Positions 1-5,292 of a stretch of 5,494 nucleotides of DNA are shown here, piece after piece. This DNA is from Acetobacteraceae bacterium (GTDB lineage Bacteria; Pseudomonadota; Alphaproteobacteria; Acetobacterales; Acetobacteraceae). The notes beneath the pieces were generated by a model that saw only the letters and a list, made by a program, of their open reading frames with translations, did not search any database and had not been told where the DNA came from. A program made the translations under genes and the position numbers. The stretch is taken from contig PKWQ01000269.1 in NCBI GenBank assembly GCA_003133265.1, positions 1 to 5,494 on the forward strand, written 5' to 3'. Every line of letters begins with the position of its first letter. Position 1 is the first letter of the stretch.

Positions 1-844
1 TGCCGGCGATGCCGATGGCCGACAACAGGCCGCCGATGGTGGTGGGGATCAGGCAGACCAGCAGCGCGGCCTCCACCGGCACGGTCAGCACCGTGCCGGA
101 ATAGAGCGAGAGTTCCTCCAGCGCGACGACGGCGATCAGGAAGATGATCGTCATGCCGGCGAGCAGGATGTCGAGCGCTATCTCGTTCGGCGTCTTCCGC
201 CGCTCGGCACCTTCCACCAGCTTGATCATGCGGTCGATGAAGGTGGAACCGGCGGCGGCGGTGATGCGCACCACCAGCCAGTCCGACACCACCGTGGTGC
301 CGCCGGTCACCGCGCTGCGGTCGCCGCCGGATTCACGGATCACCGGAGCGGATTCGCCGGTGATGGCGCTTTCGTTGACGCTCGCCACGCCCTCGACCAC
401 GTCGCCGTCGGAGGGGACCAGGTCGCCAGCCTCCACCAGCACATGATCGCCGACCCGCAACTGCGTGGCAGGGGTGGGCTTGAACAGCACGCGGTCGTCG
501 GGACGCAGCAGCTGCTTGGCCATCGTGTCGGAGCGCGCGCGGCGCAGCGATTCGGCCCGCGCCCGGCCGCGGCCTTCCGCCACCGCCTCGGCGAAGGTCG
601 CGAACAGCACGGTCAGCCAGAGCCAGACGGCGATGGCGAGCGCGAAGCCGGCTGGCTGGCCGGTGAAGATGTTGCGTACCCCGAGGATGGTGACCAGCGC
701 GGCCACCACCTCGGTGGTGAAGATCACCGGGTTGCGGATGAGCTGGAGCGGATTGAGCTTCGTCACCGCGTCGCGGGCGGCGCGGGAGACGATGCCGGGA
801 TCGAACAGCGAGATGGTGTCGGCCCGGGTGGATGCGGCATTCAT
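1..844 (-). CDS. kdpB: KdpB, K+-transporting P-type ATPase ATP-binding subunit (5' part, runs off left edge)
   Basis: KdpB is the catalytic subunit of the KdpFABC potassium pump in the inner membrane; it hydrolyses ATP and drives K+ uptake through KdpA. Reading the minus strand from ATG at 844 gives 281 codons of a protein usually near 680-700 residues. An N-terminal cytosolic stretch is followed by membrane segments at about residues 41-58 and 66-84. The actuator domain carries NESAITGES (158-166); TGES is the dephosphorylation motif, and its Ser corresponds to the E. coli Ser162 known for inhibitory phosphorylation. A further segment (about 227-243) precedes the M4 helix with CLIPTTIGGLLSAIGIAG (264-281). 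The DKTGT phosphorylation site would lie just beyond the edge. The start is supported by AGGA at 853-856, 8 bases upstream. The gene begins 31 bp after the kdpA stop. Identity is very secure; completeness cannot be judged. Confidence 0.97.
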   Translation of the reverse strand, partial: MNAASTRADTISLFDPGIVSRAARDAVTKLNPLQLIRNPVIFTTEVVAALVTILGVRNIFTGQPAGFALAIAVWLWLTVLFATFAEAVAEGRGRARAESLRRARSDTMAKQLLRPDDRVLFKPTPATQLRVGDHVLVEAGDLVPSDGDVVEGVASVNESAITGESAPVIRESGGDRSAVTGGTTVVSDWLVVRITAAAGSTFIDRMIKLVEGAERRKTPNEIALDILLAGMTIIFLIAVVALEELSLYSGTVLTVPVEAALLVCLIPTTIGGLLSAIGIAG

Positions 845-875
845 GGTCTATATCCTCGGAAGGAAGTCCGGGTGT

Positions 876-2585
876 TCAGAAGGTATGGCCGGCGAGCAGG
901 GCGAAATGCTCCGCGATCGGGCCAAGCGACAGGGCCGGCATGAACTGCAAGCCGCCCATGATCAGGATCACGCCGACCATCAGGCCGATGAACAGCGGAC
1001 CGTGCGTGGGGAAGGTGCCGGCGCTTTCCGGCAGCTTCGGCTTCGCCGCCAGCGACCCGGCGATGGCCAGCACCGGCACCAGATAGGCGAAGCGGCCGAG
1101 CAGCATGGCGATGCCGAGCGTGATATCCAGCCACGGCGTGTCCGCCGACAGGCCGGCGAAGGCGCTGCCGTTGTTGCCGGTAGCCGAGGTGTAGGCGTAC
1201 AGCATCTCCGACAGGCCGTGCGGTCCGGCATTGTTCAGCGACGCGGTGGCCACCGGCAACACGATCGAGATCGCCGTGCCGCCCAGGATCGAGAAGCAGA
1301 GGATAAGCACGGACAGCATCGCCAGCTTCACCTCCTTCGCCTGGATCTTCTTGCCCAGATATTCCGGCGTGCGCCCGACCATCAGCCCGGCGACGAACAC
1401 CGAGATCAGCGCGAAGACGATGATGCCGTACAGGCCCGAGCCGACGCCGCCGGGCGTGACCTCGCCGAGTTGCATCTGGAACAGCGGTACCAGACCGGCG
1501 AGCGGCATGAAGCTGTCATGCATCGCGTTCACCGCGCCGCAGGAGGTGCCGGTGGTCAGCACCGCGAACAGGATGGACATGGCGGTGCCGAAGCGGACCT
1601 CCTTGCCCTCCATATTGCCGAGCGAGGGATCGACGCCGAGCGCGGTGAGCAGCGGATTGCCGCCGGCTTCCGCCCCGTAGCAGATCACCAGGAAGCCCAC
1701 CGCGAACACCGCCATGACGGCGAACAGCGCCCAGCCCTGGCGGATGTCGCCGACGATCCGCCCGAAGGTGATCGGCAGCGAGAACGAGATTGCCACCAGC
1801 GCCCAGATCTCCAGGATGTTCGACCAGGCGGACGGGTTCTCGAACGGATGCGCGGAGTTGGCGTTGAAGAAGCCGCCGCCGTTGGTGCCCAGCAGCTTGA
1901 TGGCTTCCTGGAACGCGACCGGCCCGACCGCGATGGTCTGTTTCGCGCCTTCCAGCGTGGTCGCGCTGGCATAGTCCGACAGCGTCATCGGCACGCCGAG
2001 TGCGACCAGCACGATGCCGACGACGATCGCCAGCGGCAGCAGCAGATAGAGCGTGATCCGCGTCAGATCGACCCAGAAATTGCCCAGCTCCTTCAGTCCG
2101 CCCGCCGCGAAGGCACGCACCAGGGCGGCGGCGGCGGCGATGCCGGTGGCGGCGGACAGGAAATTATGCACCGTGAGGCCCAGCATCTGGCTGCCGTAGG
2201 ACAGCGTGGTCTCGCCGCCATAGGCCTGCCAGTTGGTGTTGGTGACGAAACTCATCGCCGTGTTGAACGCCAGCGTCGGCGACATGCCGGTGAGGCCCTG
2301 CGGGTTGAACGGCAGGTGCCATTGCAGCCGCAGGATCGCGTACAGCAGCAGGAAGTGCACCGCGTTCAGCAGCAGCAGCGCGACGGCGTAGGATTTCCAG
2401 CCCATCCCGCGGCGCGTGTCCACGCCCGCGAGCGCGTAGAACCCGCCCTCCACCGGGCCGAGCATGGCCGAGAGCAAGACCCGCTCGCCATTGAGTATGC
2501 GGGCGATATAGCAGCCGAGCGGGTACGCGCAAGCGGCGACCAGCGCCAGGACCAGCGCGATCTGCATCCATCCGATTATTGTCAT
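876..2585 (-). CDS. kdpA: KdpA, K+-transporting ATPase potassium-binding subunit
   Basis: KdpA is the channel-like, K+-selective integral membrane subunit of KdpFABC, related to the Trk/Ktr superfamily of K+ transporters. The 569 residues compare with 557 in E. coli, so it is full length. All four pore-loop selectivity filters are visible: VTNTNWQAYGGE (114-125, Gln120 matching E. coli Gln116), LGTNGGGFFNANSAHPFENP (232-251, the region of the E. coli Gly232 affinity mutations), TTGTSCGAVNAMHDS (344-358) and TSATGNNGSAFAG (466-478). Hydrophobic segments run throughout, starting at residues 3-24. The ATG at 2585 is preceded by AAGG about 10 bases upstream that overlaps the kdpF stop codon, suggesting coupled translation. 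The TGA at 876-878 leaves 31 bp to kdpB. Nothing appears broken. A very long plus-strand reading frame lies opposite this gene but is an artefact of its GC-biased codons. Confidence 0.98.
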   Translation of the reverse strand: MTIIGWMQIALVLALVAACAYPLGCYIARILNGERVLLSAMLGPVEGGFYALAGVDTRRGMGWKSYAVALLLLNAVHFLLLYAILRLQWHLPFNPQGLTGMSPTLAFNTAMSFVTNTNWQAYGGETTLSYGSQMLGLTVHNFLSAATGIAAAAALVRAFAAGGLKELGNFWVDLTRITLYLLLPLAIVVGIVLVALGVPMTLSDYASATTLEGAKQTIAVGPVAFQEAIKLLGTNGGGFFNANSAHPFENPSAWSNILEIWALVAISFSLPITFGRIVGDIRQGWALFAVMAVFAVGFLVICYGAEAGGNPLLTALGVDPSLGNMEGKEVRFGTAMSILFAVLTTGTSCGAVNAMHDSFMPLAGLVPLFQMQLGEVTPGGVGSGLYGIIVFALISVFVAGLMVGRTPEYLGKKIQAKEVKLAMLSVLILCFSILGGTAISIVLPVATASLNNAGPHGLSEMLYAYTSATGNNGSAFAGLSADTPWLDITLGIAMLLGRFAYLVPVLAIAGSLAAKPKLPESAGTFPTHGPLFIGLMVGVILIMGGLQFMPALSLGPIAEHFALLAGHTF

Positions 2586-2597
2586 GTTTTTGGAACC

Positions 2598-2684
2598 TTA
2601 GAGGTCTTCGGGGCGGATTAGCGCCCAGACCAGATAGACCAGCAGCAGGGCAGAGACCGCGCCGCCGAGAATGAGATCGAGCAT
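2598..2684 (-). CDS. kdpF: KdpF, small stabilising peptide of the Kdp K+ pump
   Basis: A 28-residue ORF read from ATG at 2684 to TAA at 2598-2600. It starts MLDLILGGAVSALLLVYLVW and ends ALIRPEDL. KdpF is a single-span hydrophobic peptide (29 aa in E. coli) that sits between KdpA and KdpB and stabilises the complex. The evidence is its length, one hydrophobic helix (about residues 4-22), the family-like tail (a Y-L-V-x-A-L core followed by R-P-E) and its location immediately before kdpA. The gap to kdpA is 12 bp, and the gap from the preceding microprotein stop codon is 4 bp. The ribosome binding site is weak (GAGCGGA embedded in the end of the upstream gene), so translation is probably coupled to that gene. 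The gene is too short for ordinary ORF cut-offs. Confidence 0.93.
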   Translation of the reverse strand: MLDLILGGAVSALLLVYLVWALIRPEDL

Positions 2685-2688
2685 GGGG

Positions 2689-2772
2689 TCAGATCCGCTC
2701 GCACAGGGCGGCATAGGCGGCCATGAGCAGAATGCCGCCCACGCCAAGAACAATCATCGCGATATCGAGCAT
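2689..2772 (-). CDS. Kdp-linked single-span membrane microprotein (27 aa, function unknown)
   Basis: A 27-residue ORF begins MLDIAMIVLGVGGILLMAAY and ends AALCERI; its TGA lies 4 bases before the kdpF ATG. It has one hydrophobic helix (about residues 3-23) followed by a short polar Cys-Glu-Arg-Ile tail. It starts MLD like KdpF but has a different tail, so it is not a simple kdpF duplicate. From memory, similar tiny proteins ending in a (C/A)-(D/E)-R-(L/I) motif occur just upstream of kdpF in other bacteria; I could not verify this here. ATG 2772 is chosen because a GGGG stretch lies about 8 bases upstream. ATG 2784 (31 aa) has no visible ribosome binding site, and the longer frame up to 2910 would run through the putative promoter. 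Inferred role: a first cistron of the kdp operon and an accessory or assembly peptide of the pump. A translated leader that couples kdpF expression is the alternative. Confidence 0.7.
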   Translation of the reverse strand: MLDIAMIVLGVGGILLMAAYAALCERI

Positions 2773-2942
2773 CTTTGGCCCCATCGGTTTGCCGGATGGT
2801 CGGAAGCTAGGCTCTGTTCGCGTAAAGGCTCGAGGCGAAACATAGTGCGTCGGCATAAAGAGCACATAAAGTCCCTGCGTCGCTGGAATTGCATTCGGCG
2901 ACACCGCCACCGATCACGACCAGACGACCAGACAGGGACACC
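2773..2942. promoter_or_regulatory. Divergent intergenic region between the kdp operon and the plus-strand gene
   Basis: These 170 bp separate the leftward kdp operon from the rightward small gene, so they must hold both promoters. Visible elements are the CTTTATG direct repeat and an exact 8-bp tandem repeat GACCAGAC (2918-2925 and 2926-2933), which lies directly before the AGGGA ribosome binding site of the plus-strand gene. No strong sigma-70 hexamer pair can be named for either direction. Confidence 0.5.
2854..2871 (-). promoter_or_regulatory. Putative KdpE-type operator (11-bp-spaced direct repeat)
   Basis: On the minus strand CTTTATG occurs twice, separated by 4 bases, so the repeat period is exactly 11 bp. 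Paired direct half-sites about one helical turn apart are the known binding geometry of OmpR/PhoB-family response regulators, the family of KdpE. The known E. coli KdpE site upstream of kdpFABC is likewise T-rich with TTTA-type half sites. The site lies 82 bp upstream of the first kdp-operon start codon, leaving room for a promoter. I see no convincing -35/-10 pair between it and the gene. A related CTTTACG occurs further downstream on the same strand, near 2821-2827. Assignment to KdpE is inference. Confidence 0.45.
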
Positions 2943-3371
2943 ATGATCAACATCACCAGCGACATCTCCAACGTGCGGCTGTGGGGGACGGACCTGTTCG
3001 TGGAGGCGCTGCGCGTCGAGGACGACGACCATCCAGAGCCGGTTGCGACGGTGCGCGAGCGGTTCGCGCGCTGGATCACCGCAGCGAGCCAGGGCGAGAA
3101 GCTGAAGACGGTGCGACTGCCGGGCCGCGACGGCGCCTACGTGATCTTCGCCGCGGCGCGCGGAATCATCGTGCGGGAGTGGGGCGTCGGCCACATGGCC
3201 GACGCCCCTGCCCTTATTTTTTGGTCCGGAGCGCATCCCCGCGCAATTGCGGCGGGGCGCCCGTCCCACCGGGAGATCGGCGGCATCCGGTGGCGATTTC
3301 GGGAGAAGAGCGTGGGACGCGCCGGCCCGGCCCGGGGGCCGATCGCCGAAACGCGTTGGTCGCCTTGGTGA
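2943..3371 (+). CDS. Small hypothetical protein whose frame reads through its terminator
   Basis: The family is not recognised. ATG 2943 is chosen because AGGGA lies 6 bases upstream; an earlier in-frame ATG at 2889 lacks one. The frame gives 142 aa in two unlike parts. Residues 1-80 look like a compact, acidic soluble protein: MINITSDISNVRLWGTD, then an acidic turn (VEDDDHPEP, 25-33), an amphipathic helix (about 34-48) and a KLKTVRLPGRDGAYVIFAAA segment (53-72). There is no signal peptide or membrane span. Codon 80 meets a strong intrinsic terminator (3181-3222), and the remaining 62 residues are Arg/Gly/Pro-rich and look like translated non-coding DNA. They end with a TGA inside the tRNA-Lys fragment. 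I infer that the ancestral gene ended near residue 75-80 and lost its stop. The coding claim is firm only for the first part. Confidence 0.6.
   Translation: MINITSDISNVRLWGTDLFVEALRVEDDDHPEPVATVRERFARWITAASQGEKLKTVRLPGRDGAYVIFAAARGIIVREWGVGHMADAPALIFWSGAHPRAIAAGRPSHREIGGIRWRFREKSVGRAGPARGPIAETRWSPW
3181..3222 (+). terminator. Strong Rho-independent terminator
   Basis: GGGGCGTCGGCC (3181-3192) pairs perfectly with GGCCGACGCCCC (3197-3208), giving a 12-bp stem with an ACAT loop. It is followed after 5 bases by a T-rich run (TTATTTTTT, 3214-3222). No T-run follows on the minus strand, so it acts rightward and would end the transcript that starts upstream of 2943. It lies inside the reading frame of that gene rather than after a stop codon, which is unusual. 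Confidence 0.85.
3257..3330 (+). repeat. Diverged repeat, copy A (partner at 3584-3650)
   Basis: This stretch resembles 3584-3650. In the best-aligned core, 18 of 23 bases starting at 3284 and 3605 agree, around the shared TGGCGAT and CGGG blocks, and both are followed by an AGA-GC-CGTGGG-CGCG-like run. Translations in the same frame are also alike (GIRWRFRE against DTRWRYRG). The two copies flank the tRNA-Lys fragment at a distance of about 320 bp. By-eye alignment only. Confidence 0.35.
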
Positions 3372-3410
3372 GCCCGGTGGGACTCGAACCCACGGCCCCA
3401 AGATTAAAAG
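3366..3410 (-). other. 3' fragment of tRNA-Lys(UUU), probable attachment site of an integrated element
   Basis: Read on the minus strand this is the 3' half of a tRNA gene: an anticodon loop CTTTTAA (UUU, Lys), 3' anticodon strand TCTTG, a T arm GTGGG-TTCGAGT-CCCAC, acceptor strand CGGGCTC, discriminator A and encoded CCA (3366-3368). Beyond the anticodon loop the match fails. The expected 5' stem CAAGA reads CAGAA, there is no D arm, and no GAGCCCG acceptor strand lies at the right distance, so a functional tRNA cannot form. Retention of exactly the loop-to-CCA part is the classic footprint of tyrosine-recombinase integration into a tRNA 3' end. Its orientation places the inserted element at higher coordinates and the old chromosome at lower ones. 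A decayed tRNA pseudogene is the alternative. Confidence 0.68.
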
Positions 3411-3836
3411 TTCTGAGAGCGCATCGGACGATTGGCCCGATTTGCCCCTTTTCCGAACCGCTTCAGGCCCTTTGGCACCGGCGGTCGCACCGTGCTGTTC
3501 CCTTGTTTACCCACGATCGCCCCCCCTCGCCATTTATACCGCCGGGGGAAGAGCGGGGGACGGAGGATTGCCGCGGTCACAGGCACGCCGCTTCACGAGA
3601 CCGACACCCGTTGGCGATACCGGGGGAGCAGAAGCCGTGGGGCGCGGCCGAATTCAGATGTAGCTGGCATTACCGGGCCTACCCGGCGCAGCAGACCAAG
3701 ACAATCGGGCTCGCTCATCAGCTCGGCTGCGGGCCATCACTCGCCAATCGTCTCTCTGAATGTGCTTCGGCGTGGGGTCCCGACGCCGATCGGCGCGCTA
3801 AGCCGTTGATCTGGTTGGCAGCGAGGGGGTCACCGG
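3411..3836. other. Gene-poor stretch, no recognisable gene
   Basis: About 425 bp without a convincing gene on either strand. Several open frames cross it, but none has a ribosome binding site, a familiar motif or a coherent product. One minus-strand frame (3404-3586, 60 aa, basic, ending in the tRNA fragment) sits where the end of an integrase gene often lies beside an attachment site. It shows no tyrosine-recombinase residues, so I do not call it. The stretch is best read as decayed element DNA. Confidence 0.5.
3584..3650 (+). repeat. Diverged repeat, copy B (partner at 3257-3330)
   Basis: Second copy of the imperfect repeat described for 3257-3330. It lies on the element side of the tRNA-Lys fragment. 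Small insertions are needed in the alignment after the first 23 aligned bases. No gene is recognised in either copy. Confidence 0.35.
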
Positions 3837-3941
3837 GTGGCGCTGATTTACAGTGAATCGGGCAAGCAGCACCTGGAAGAGTACAAGCAGCACCTGGAAG
3901 AGTACCTGAACATGAAAGCCGTCTGGATCAAGACGGCCTGA
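3837..3941 (+). CDS. Possible 34-aa micro-ORF or 3' gene remnant with a duplicated heptapeptide
   Basis: The frame from GTG 3837 to TGA 3939-3941 encodes a 34-residue peptide beginning VALIYSESG, then KQHLEEY twice, then LNMKAVWIKTA. A GAGGGGG run lies about 8 bases before the GTG and could serve as a ribosome binding site. The frame is open upstream only to a stop at 3807-3809. The product is not recognised. It could be a true small gene, or the end of a larger gene deleted upstream, which would suit this decayed region. The exact internal duplication adds charged, helix-prone residues. An inverted repeat (GCCGTCT 3918-3924, AGACGGC 3931-3937) overlaps the end of the frame. Confidence 0.3.
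   Translation: MALIYSESGKQHLEEYKQHLEEYLNMKAVWIKTA
3864..3905 (+). repeat. Exact 21-bp tandem duplication
   Basis: Bases 3864-3884 are repeated without a mismatch at 3885-3905. The unit is 7 codons long and encodes KQHLEEY, so the duplication preserves the frame. Absence of any divergence points to a recent slippage event or an unstable repeat. Confidence 0.95.
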
Positions 3942-3955
3942 CGAGAGACAGCGCG

Positions 3956-3978
3956 CCCCTCCCACCGTGTGGGAGGGG
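3956..3978. other. Perfect 10-bp stem hairpin without T-tract
   Basis: CCCCTCCCAC (3956-3965), loop CGT, GTGGGAGGGG (3969-3978). It lies between the micro-ORF stop and the start of the dehydrogenase pseudogene, 19 bases before that ATG. No T-run follows on either strand, so it is not a canonical intrinsic terminator. A transcript-stabilising or Rho-type 3' end, or a repetitive extragenic hairpin, are possible. Confidence 0.6.
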
Positions 3979-3997
3979 TAACGCATCGGAGAACCGC

Positions 3998-4224
3998 ATG
4001 CCTACATGGTTGATTACCGACTGCTCCAGCGGCATCGGTCGCGAACTCACTCGTGCTGTTCTGGCACAAGGCTGGAATGCCGTCGTTACGGCACGCGGTC
4101 CAGCATCGGTCGCTGACATCATCGCGGGGCACGCATTCGCGCGGAGATGCAGACGCAGCAGCGCCACGAGCTCGATACGTGGGAGGATACGGCGGTCGGT
4201 GCCGATTACCCAGACCAGAGATAG
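3998..4224 (+). pseudogene. Short-chain dehydrogenase/reductase, internally deleted
   Basis: The start is a clear SDR N-terminus: MPTWLITDCSSGIGRELTRA, with the Rossmann beta1-loop-helix and a second strand ending VVTAR (29-33), whose Arg suggests NADP(H). The dinucleotide motif TGxSSGIG has Asp8 in place of its first Gly, a further sign of decay. Homology stops near 4132 (residue 45). From about 4138 a different frame encodes an SDR-like tail (EMQTQQRHELDTWEDTAVGA, then DYPDQR and TAG 4222-4224). SDRs of this kind are about 270-290 aa, so roughly 200 internal residues, including the catalytic Tyr-xxx-Lys, are missing. The GGAGAA site 7 bases before the ATG survives. The N-terminal call is firm; reading the tail as the same gene's C-terminus is inference. 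Confidence 0.75.
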
Positions 4225-4296
4225 CCTGTTAGGCTCCACACTTGATAGGCCGATCACCCGGGGCCTTGGACGCCGCAATCGCGTGGGATATCACTC

Positions 4297-5292
4297 ATGA
4301 AATATACCAAATTCGGTGGCACTGGCTTGCGCGTTTCCAAGCTATGCCTTGGAACCATGACCTTCGGGCTTCAGTGCGATGAAACCCGGAGTAGTGCGAT
4401 CATGGATGCCGCCGCCGAGGGTGGCATCGACTTCTTCGACACCGCCGACGTCTATCCGCTCGGCGGCGGGCGGACAACCGCCGGGCGGACTGAAGAGATC
4501 GTCGGCGGCTGGCTGAAGGGCAAGCGGCACGATTTCATCCTGGCCACCAAGTGCGTCGGCCAGATGGGTCCGAAGCCCTGGGAGCAGGGCATGTCACGCA
4601 AGCACATCCTCGACGCGATCGACGCGTCCCTGCGACGCCTCGGAACGGACTATATCGATCTCTATCAGTTGCACGGTTATGACCGGGTGACGCCGATCGA
4701 CGAAGCGCTGGAGGCGCTCGACACGGTGGTGCGGACCGGCAAGGCCCGGTACGTCGGGGTTTCCAACTGGCCAGCGCACAAGATCGCCCGCGCGCTGGGG
4801 CGGAGCGAACTCAAGAACATCGTCCGCATCGCGTCGGTCCAACCGCGCTACAACCTGCTATTTCGGAGTTTCGAACGCGATCTGCTGCCGATGTGCGGAG
4901 AGGAATCGATCGCAGTTATTCCATATAACCCGCTCGCTGGCGGATTGCTGACCGGCAAACATGACCGGCAGGCGCCCCCGTCAGCGGGCACGCGCTTCTC
5001 CCTGGGCACCGCCGCCCGCCGTTACCAAGAACGATATTGGAACGAGAGAGAATTCGAAACCATCGCGGCCTTGCACCCGATCGCTGACGAAGCCGGCATG
5101 AGCATGGCGACGATGGCGTTGTGCTGGGTCATGTCGAACCCGGCGATCACCGCACCGATCATCGGCGCCAGCAGTCCCCAGCAACTCGTCGACAGTCTCG
5201 CGGCGGCGGAGCGGGGGGCGTTGCCCGCCGATCTCAAGGTCAGGCTGGATGACCTCACCCACGGTTGGCGGGCGGTCGACGCGGAGCGCTAG
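4297..5292 (+). CDS. Aldo/keto reductase family oxidoreductase
   Basis: A 331-residue cytosolic NADPH-dependent (beta/alpha)8-barrel reductase that would reduce aldehydes or ketones; the substrate is unknown. The catalytic tetrad is complete: Asp48 and Tyr53 (FFDTADVY), Lys85 (ATKC) and His126 (YQLHGYD). Other family marks are LGTDYIDLYQLH (115-126), YVGVSNW (152-158), SVQPRYNLL (180-188), the IPYNPLAGGLLTGKH loop and the cofactor-binding end PIIGASSPQQL. Length and order fit the AKR groups that include IolS/Tas/YghZ-like enzymes. ATG 4297 starts directly at the family's usual beginning (KYTKFGGTGLRVSKLCLGTM); a weak GGGA precedes it. It lies 72 bp after the dehydrogenase remnant on the same strand, so the two may once have been co-transcribed. 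No terminator is visible after TAG 5290-5292. It is the only intact gene in the putative element end. Confidence 0.93.
   Translation: MKYTKFGGTGLRVSKLCLGTMTFGLQCDETRSSAIMDAAAEGGIDFFDTADVYPLGGGRTTAGRTEEIVGGWLKGKRHDFILATKCVGQMGPKPWEQGMSRKHILDAIDASLRRLGTDYIDLYQLHGYDRVTPIDEALEALDTVVRTGKARYVGVSNWPAHKIARALGRSELKNIVRIASVQPRYNLLFRSFERDLLPMCGEESIAVIPYNPLAGGLLTGKHDRQAPPSAGTRFSLGTAARRYQERYWNEREFETIAALHPIADEAGMSMATMALCWVMSNPAITAPIIGASSPQQLVDSLAAAERGALPADLKVRLDDLTHGWRAVDAER

Noticed and set aside
465..2621. 718-aa plus-strand open frame
   Set aside because: It lies exactly antisense to kdpA and kdpB, is rich in Arg/His/Gln/Asp with no domain structure, and is explained by GC-biased third positions of the real genes.
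2689..2910. 73-aa form of the microprotein upstream of kdpF, starting at 2910
   Set aside because: The extra N-terminal residues cover the putative operator and promoter and show no ribosome binding site; only the last 27 residues form a sensible membrane peptide.
3366..3438. Functional tRNA-Lys gene
   Set aside because: There is no D arm, the 5' acceptor strand pairs at only about five of seven positions, and the anticodon stem has a mismatch; only the 3' half is tRNA-like.
3404..3586. 60-aa minus-strand ORF as an integrase C-terminus
   Set aside because: The location is attractive, but no tyrosine-recombinase motif (HxxR, catalytic Tyr) can be seen and no upstream body of the gene exists in frame.
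3685..3715. GAGCCCG on the minus strand as the missing 5' half of a tRNA-Lys split by an intron
   Set aside because: The bases after it do not form a D arm or the expected anticodon stem strand; the 7-base match to the acceptor is probably chance.
2981..3856. 291-aa plus-strand open frame
   Set aside because: It is out of frame with the better-supported start at 2943, crosses the terminator and the tRNA fragment, and is Arg/Gly/Pro-rich. The VGLEPTAPRLK stretch in it is the well-known spurious translation of tRNA antisense DNA.
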